A DNA stretch of 64,000 nucleotides from Corticium candelabrum (Eukaryota; Porifera; Homoscleromorpha; Homosclerophorida; Plakinidae). Shown piece after piece: positions 50,501 to 64,000 of the stretch. A program made the translations under genes and the position numbers. The stretch's first letter is position 1. The number at the start of each line of letters is the position of its first letter. The notes below the pieces were generated by a model, which was given only the letters and a program-made list of their open reading frames with translations, ran no database searches and was not told the DNA's origin. The stretch covers positions 2,875,068 through 2,939,067 of the forward strand of contig NC_085100.1 in NCBI RefSeq assembly GCF_963422355.1, read 5' to 3'.

Positions 50501-52572
50501 CGAGAGAGGTTTCACTTGTGGCAAAACCAAGTCATATTCTTTGGAAAGCATTTCGTAGACTGCCTGCAATAATTAAGAACTCATCACACACAGATTACTA
50601 CTGATAACAGGCTGACCAATATACAGACAAACAAACAAACAAACAAACATACATACATACATACATGCACAGAGGTATGCCAACAGACAGACAAACAGAC
50701 AGACGGACACACAGACATACAACAAACAAATAGACAAACCGACAGACAGACAGACATACAACAAACAAATAGACAAACCCACAGACAGACAGACAAACAA
50801 ACAGACAAACACATATACAGACAACAAATAAACAAACAGACAGACAGATGGCACAAGAGGATCTGGTACAAGGCTAGACCTAATCAGTCAATGTTGCCAT
50901 CAAAATTTATACAACAATAACAATATCTCTATCCTTCACATGAGGTACACTCTGCATATTAACACTTACTGAATAAAAAACAATGTGTACTTTGAAAAGA
51001 TAGCAACATGACCATAAACCACCTATAACTAGAAAAAACTATAAGTGCGTGATCACATTTATCAAGCAGCCTTGACTCAAGGACACTTGAAGCTAGGGAC
51101 AAAATAAGGCACATGGCAAAGTCACTTGTTCTAAGAATGAAATGTAGGTGTGAATGCAACTGAGTCTAAAGAAGACTTCTCTAAGTAAGAAATACGACGA
51201 CATGACGGTCAGTGTGAACGCATCAAATGACAAATGCTAGTGCTCTAACCTAAATGTTATTGCTACTACTAGCAAATCATTAGGTAGTCTAGAAATCACA
51301 AAAGCAATTACAGCTACATGATAACCAAACAAATACATGACTGAAATCCATTAGACATGATTATCTTGCAAAGATAATATTTCCACATTAAAAGAAACAG
51401 CAGAGCTTTCAATGCTAGACAAACTGCATAAAAAGACCCAACAGAAATGTATGCAGCAGACCAGACAGCAAAATATTGTCTCTTACAGCAGAACATCTGT
51501 AGGTTCTAGATATTTCCCAGATTCTGTTACCATTTAAACATGCGGTCACGCCATCACTTTTATTGTCAATCACACTAACTACGTCACAATGGCTACTGCC
51601 TACACGCAGTAATAAAGCAATGACATCTGCTTGCCTGCAAAGTTGATACGAACTGAATAGTGCCAACTAGAGCCAACCTCTCTTCACGCCGAAAGTTATG
51701 TCTGATCGTGTCGACAAAATGCTGGGCATCCAATTTGATATCAACAAATACATAGAGTGTAGTAATCTCGGTTGTATCAATGGGAACTGCAGATACAGGA
51801 AATTGAGTCACTGTGAGTGATAATCCTATTCAACTGTGGCATCATTGTATTGCAGTTACCAAGACAACTGTGACCATAGTGAACAAGGAAGTCTGCGCCT
51901 AGAGCCTTAGCCGTAAAATCGTCAATGCAACATGCACCATATGTTACATCTCCCATTATCAGGGTGTCAGCAGAGGTAAACCTAAACAAAATACAACACT
52001 TACCCATTGCAATTAATGTATTGCCTTCGTTTTTAGAATAATTAACACAAACTGCTAGAGCAAAGCACTGTGCTTACAAATCCATGAACAACGAACTTTT
52101 ATTGCTACCTCCAACACAATATAATGACACAAAACTTCTTGTCTAGACAAGCTTTCATTGTTTATATTATTAGACTGTCTTGTTTCTCAGCCCATTGCAT
52201 GTACAAGGTCAAATTTGAGATCCAAGAAACTCCTGTCTGCAAGAGCAATATCTCTATATATTAAAACAGTTGCAAAAGTCATACATGTGTTATTTGTGTT
52301 AGAAAGCATGCCACTCTTGGCAAGGTAAATCCTAATAATTTTACATGCTATCTGACTATATTGTCAATTAAAGTGAGTTATCGCCTGTGGCTAGATACTG
52401 TTAGAATGTCACATACCTTTCTATTATGTCAGCTATTGTTGTGGCAAACATTAGCAAACCTTCTGGAAACTGCAATGCAACTAGAACAGAACCAAAGCAA
52501 ACCATCACAAACCTGAGGTTCAAGGTGTATTGTTGTGCACAATAAAAATTCCTTCTTATTTCTAAATTCCTA

Positions 52573-52646
<74 letters not shown>

Positions 52647-53753
52647 ACACACACACACACACAAATCAGATAATGTTCCATGTGGTGCAACAATCAAAAG
52701 GATACATTTCATGCAGTCATGACCATAAACTTCAGGAACACAAGCTAACATGCCGTGAGGTGTGCAGATAGCAAATGGCAATGTATCAATCATGCTATCT
52801 AAGAACACTAAGTAAATATTTAAGTATCAATCAATCACAAGTGTCACTTTAGATTTGCATTTCCATGTGGTTCATCAGTACACCAGCAATAGCATACGTA
52901 GCTAGAGAGAGGCATGAAGTTTGGCCGTAGCCTTGGAGTGGTTGTTTATATGTAAATGTTGAACCAGGCTTGCAATGCACGAAACAAGTTTAAGCTACAG
53001 TTTGCCTTTCTCCCTTAGACCTCACATCTAGATCGACCATAACACTGTACACCAGACTCCTTCCTACAGCCACAAGTTATCAAAAAGATATGGACAACAA
53101 CTAGGATTGTTTTATCCCAAAAAGTTCAATCAAATAACAAACACACATGGCATCTAGATGTCAAACACGATTACTTATTAACAGTTGCAGATCCAAGGGT
53201 GTTTTTACCATTTCCATGGAAACACCCTTTGGACTCGAAGTAGTGATCATCTGCTTGGTAACCTTATTACACACACTTGGCAACAAAATTGCAGCACAAG
53301 ACAGTGAAAACCACACACAACGAATCCACAACTTCTCTAGTAGATAGTAGGACATTGCCTGGGCATCCAAATTTAATGTTCCTCACATTTTCAGTTGACT
53401 CTGCTGTATGTTTACTGTAACTTGCTGCAGTGACATTAATTAAAATTCCTGTCAACTAGTTACTATCAATAAGTTCCAAATTCACAGAATCGGCTACCAA
53501 AAAACAAGCACTACAAGAAATTCAAACCTCGTGTTGCTGTGGCCTGTCGCACTTTCCACACAGTCTTGTAAATCTCGAAATTGTAGTTGCTAGGCAACTG
53601 TCACCAATAGCGAAAGAATGACCAACCGAATCAATGAAGTACACATGCGCGCACACACACAGTGCGCGCGCACACACACACACACACACACGCAAACACA
53701 CAGTGCACACACACACACACACACACACACACAATGCACACACACAGTGCGCG

Positions 53754-53800
<47 letters not shown>

Positions 53801-54071
53801 TCTCCATCAGTTCATTACCGCTTTTATGGCAGTTTGTAGCTCTACGTTATTGACAATATCAGACGGCACTTGACCGGCAGCTTTTCTGACTACACGCTTA
53901 CGCTGTTTCGTATTCGCTAATTTCAAACGCAACGATCAGCGTCTCAAGTGTTGAATAGAAAACTGCTGCTCACGTACCTGCTACTAATGAGCCGGAAGTT
54001 ACAGAGCATTGCTCATCGGCTGGTATTGTGGCTCCTGAGCTGCAGGGACATTCAGTGTTTTCAGCGGCCAT
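47550..54071 (-). CDS. DPH1: Diphthamide biosynthesis protein 1
   Basis: Exons 54071-53978, 53916-53819, 53597-53528, 52480-52417, 51981-51860, 51786-51635, 50563-50442, 50371-50146, 49669-49569, 48731-48653, 47753-47649 and 47591-47550: 1,275 bp, 424 aa, all in frame. With DPH2 it forms the radical-SAM-like iron-sulphur enzyme that transfers the 3-amino-3-carboxypropyl group to a histidine of elongation factor 2 in the cytosol. Signature segments: '[15 protein letters not shown]', '[16 protein letters not shown]', '[14 protein letters not shown]', '[13 protein letters not shown]', 'YVFVDIKLD', 'LLGCTSPRL', '[14 protein letters not shown]', '[11 protein letters not shown]', '[10 protein letters not shown]', 'YPMDFY'. 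The three cluster cysteines (GACC, GCTSP, ACPR) are present. The intron after 51635 starts with GC instead of GT. Confidence 0.94.
50620..50850. repeat. CAGA/CAAA/CATA tetranucleotide array in the GC-AG intron of DPH1
   Basis: Mixed tetranucleotide repeats with longer duplicated blocks, e.g. 'acatacaacaaacaaataga' twice. They yield meaningless CLSVCLFV-type frames. Confidence 0.93.
52576..52662. repeat. (CA)n microsatellite in a DPH1 intron
   Basis: Dinucleotide run with one T interruption in the intron between exons 3 and 4. Confidence 0.97.
53651..53799. repeat. Compound (CA)n array in a DPH1 intron
   Basis: CA runs separated by GTGCGCGC and GTGCAC blocks. It lies 20 bases from the splice donor of exon 2 and fills most of a 221-bp intron. 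Confidence 0.97.
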
Positions 54072-62986
<8,915 letters not shown>

Positions 62987-63165
62987 CGTGAACGTGCAGA
63001 TAATTGATATTAATTAACGTAATCTCCCGGATAAAAATGTATTTACTACAATTTACTAAAAATCACTTTTAGTTTACATTTGATAACGCTTTTGTGCATC
63101 AAATTGAAAAGCATCAAATTTTTAGGGATCACGTGACTAACGTTAAAGACCCGGATAAAACTGTC
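62987..63165. promoter_or_regulatory. Bidirectional promoter between CNOT10 and NDUFA6
   Basis: Only 179 bases separate the two divergent start codons. No TATA box at a standard position was identified. Confidence 0.65.
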
Positions 63166-63470
63166 ATGGCGTCCGTTGCTCATCGTCTTCCTTTGAAACC
63201 GGTCTTATCTACGTCGTTTGCTGAAGCTCGATTGCGTGCGTTAAATCTATACAGAGCATGGTATAGAGAAGTAAGACTATTAATGAGGCCCCAATAGGTC
63301 CGGCTGCTGATTTCTGTTTTCTGCGAAGATTCCGCGCACGGTTTCAGTATTTGCGCTTGATATCTCAGTTAAGAAAGCAAATCAAAAGCTAAGAGAAGAG
63401 TTTCTGCGACACAAGGACGTGAAAGATCCGCGTGTGATCGACATGTTGGTCGTCAAGGTTAATTAATTAA

Positions 63471-63501
<31 letters not shown>

Positions 63502-63658
63502 GAAACTGAGACGTCGGTACTCTTAGGGAAGAATGGAATTAGAGGAGACGCACAATATTTGGAAGCAGAGGACGCACATAATGAGATATTTTCGTGAGTC
63601 GGAGCCATCCAGACCGTCAGACTTCTTATCAAAGTTCTATGAAGGATACGAACAATAA
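63166..63658 (+). CDS. NDUFA6: NADH dehydrogenase (complex I) alpha subcomplex subunit 6, LYR protein
   Basis: Exons 63166-63270, 63329-63457 and 63527-63658 give 121 aa in frame. It is an accessory subunit of mitochondrial complex I that binds acyl carrier protein through its LYR motif. The motif is visible as '[11 protein letters not shown]', and the conserved '[19 protein letters not shown]', '[11 protein letters not shown]' and 'PSDFLSKFY' follow. Length is normal for the family. Introns are 58 and 69 bp; the second contains an ATT run (about 63469-63501). The start is chosen as the ATG giving the standard short N-terminus. Confidence 0.95.
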
Positions 63659-64000
63659 CATGTGATTGCGGAATGAGTCGAACCTGTAGGATAATCTACA
63701 CAGTAGCAGTCGAAATCATGATACATCACCTTAACAATTTTAATGTCTCGTTATTTTGCAATTAGAATTCTAAACTTGTTGTTCACATCTTTGACGGGGC
63801 TGTCCAACTAAATTTTGTTACCAAATAATCAGGGCTGGTGGAGCAGGGTGGGCCGGGTGGGCAATGTTCTAACCAACTTTTGAAAATGGGACTTGCACCA
63901 ACGGGTTTTTCATGAGAACTTCGGAAAATTGGTTCAAGTGATTAAATATATTAGTTATTTTTATGTTTACTTGGGCGGGGCTTGGCCATGCAAGACCAGG
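63659..64000. other. 3' flank of NDUFA6
   Basis: No gene, RNA or clear repeat recognised. No AATAAA on the plus strand in the first 150 bases. Confidence 0.5.

Noticed and set aside
50573-50871. CLSVCLFV-type cysteine-rich frames here and at 57.8-58.7 and 59.9-60.2 kb
   Set aside because: They are CAGA/CAAA tetranucleotide repeats in DPH1 and CNOT10 introns, not small secreted Cys-rich proteins.

Overview
The window is animal nuclear DNA: genes are split by short GT-AG introns, intergenic spacers are short, and long (TG)n/(CA)n arrays and small inverted-repeat elements are frequent. Single-copy eukaryotic genes (DPH1, CNOT10, NDUFA6) read cleanly after splicing by eye. Very large SRCR/EGF/cadherin adhesion proteins, a DRAM-family cluster and a primitive cystine-knot ligand suggest an early-branching metazoan, most likely a sponge. 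The lineage is inference and cannot be proven from this sequence.

Layout. (1) 87-18018, minus: one giant gene of 29 placed exons, about 5,147 aa if the start codon is split by the first intron. Order: signal peptide, three tandem beta-helix/SRCR units, C-type lectin, EGF, PSI, a largely novel middle region, vWD, EGF array, about seven cadherin repeats, one membrane helix, short tail. The N-terminal half has the tripartite plan of Drosophila Anakonda/Bark beetle, a tricellular-junction protein. (2) 18019-23685: spacer with a (GT)n array and a 177-bp palindrome. (3) 23686-31164, plus: seven-exon secreted glycoside-hydrolase-like protein (778 aa), with repeat-filled introns. (4) 31865-33848: a 1,984-bp foldback element with satellite-like inverted arms and a 5-bp target duplication, ending 55 bp before the next start codon. 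(5) 33904-41756, plus: three tandem DRAM/TMEM150-family genes with the same five-exon structure. (6) 42894-44452, minus: an unidentified four-exon gene with one ambiguous exon. (7) 46027-46545, minus: intronless small cystine-knot, TGF-beta-like ligand. (8) 47550-54071, minus: DPH1, 12 exons, one GC-AG intron. (9) 54625-62986, minus: CNOT10, 16 exons. (10) 63166-63658, plus: NDUFA6, three exons, head-to-head with CNOT10.

The genes do not form one pathway. They cover adhesion/junction, secreted carbohydrate processing, membrane/autophagy regulation, extracellular signalling, diphthamide synthesis, mRNA deadenylation and respiratory complex I. Exon limits were set by reading splice consensus and keeping frame, so individual boundaries may be off by a few bases.
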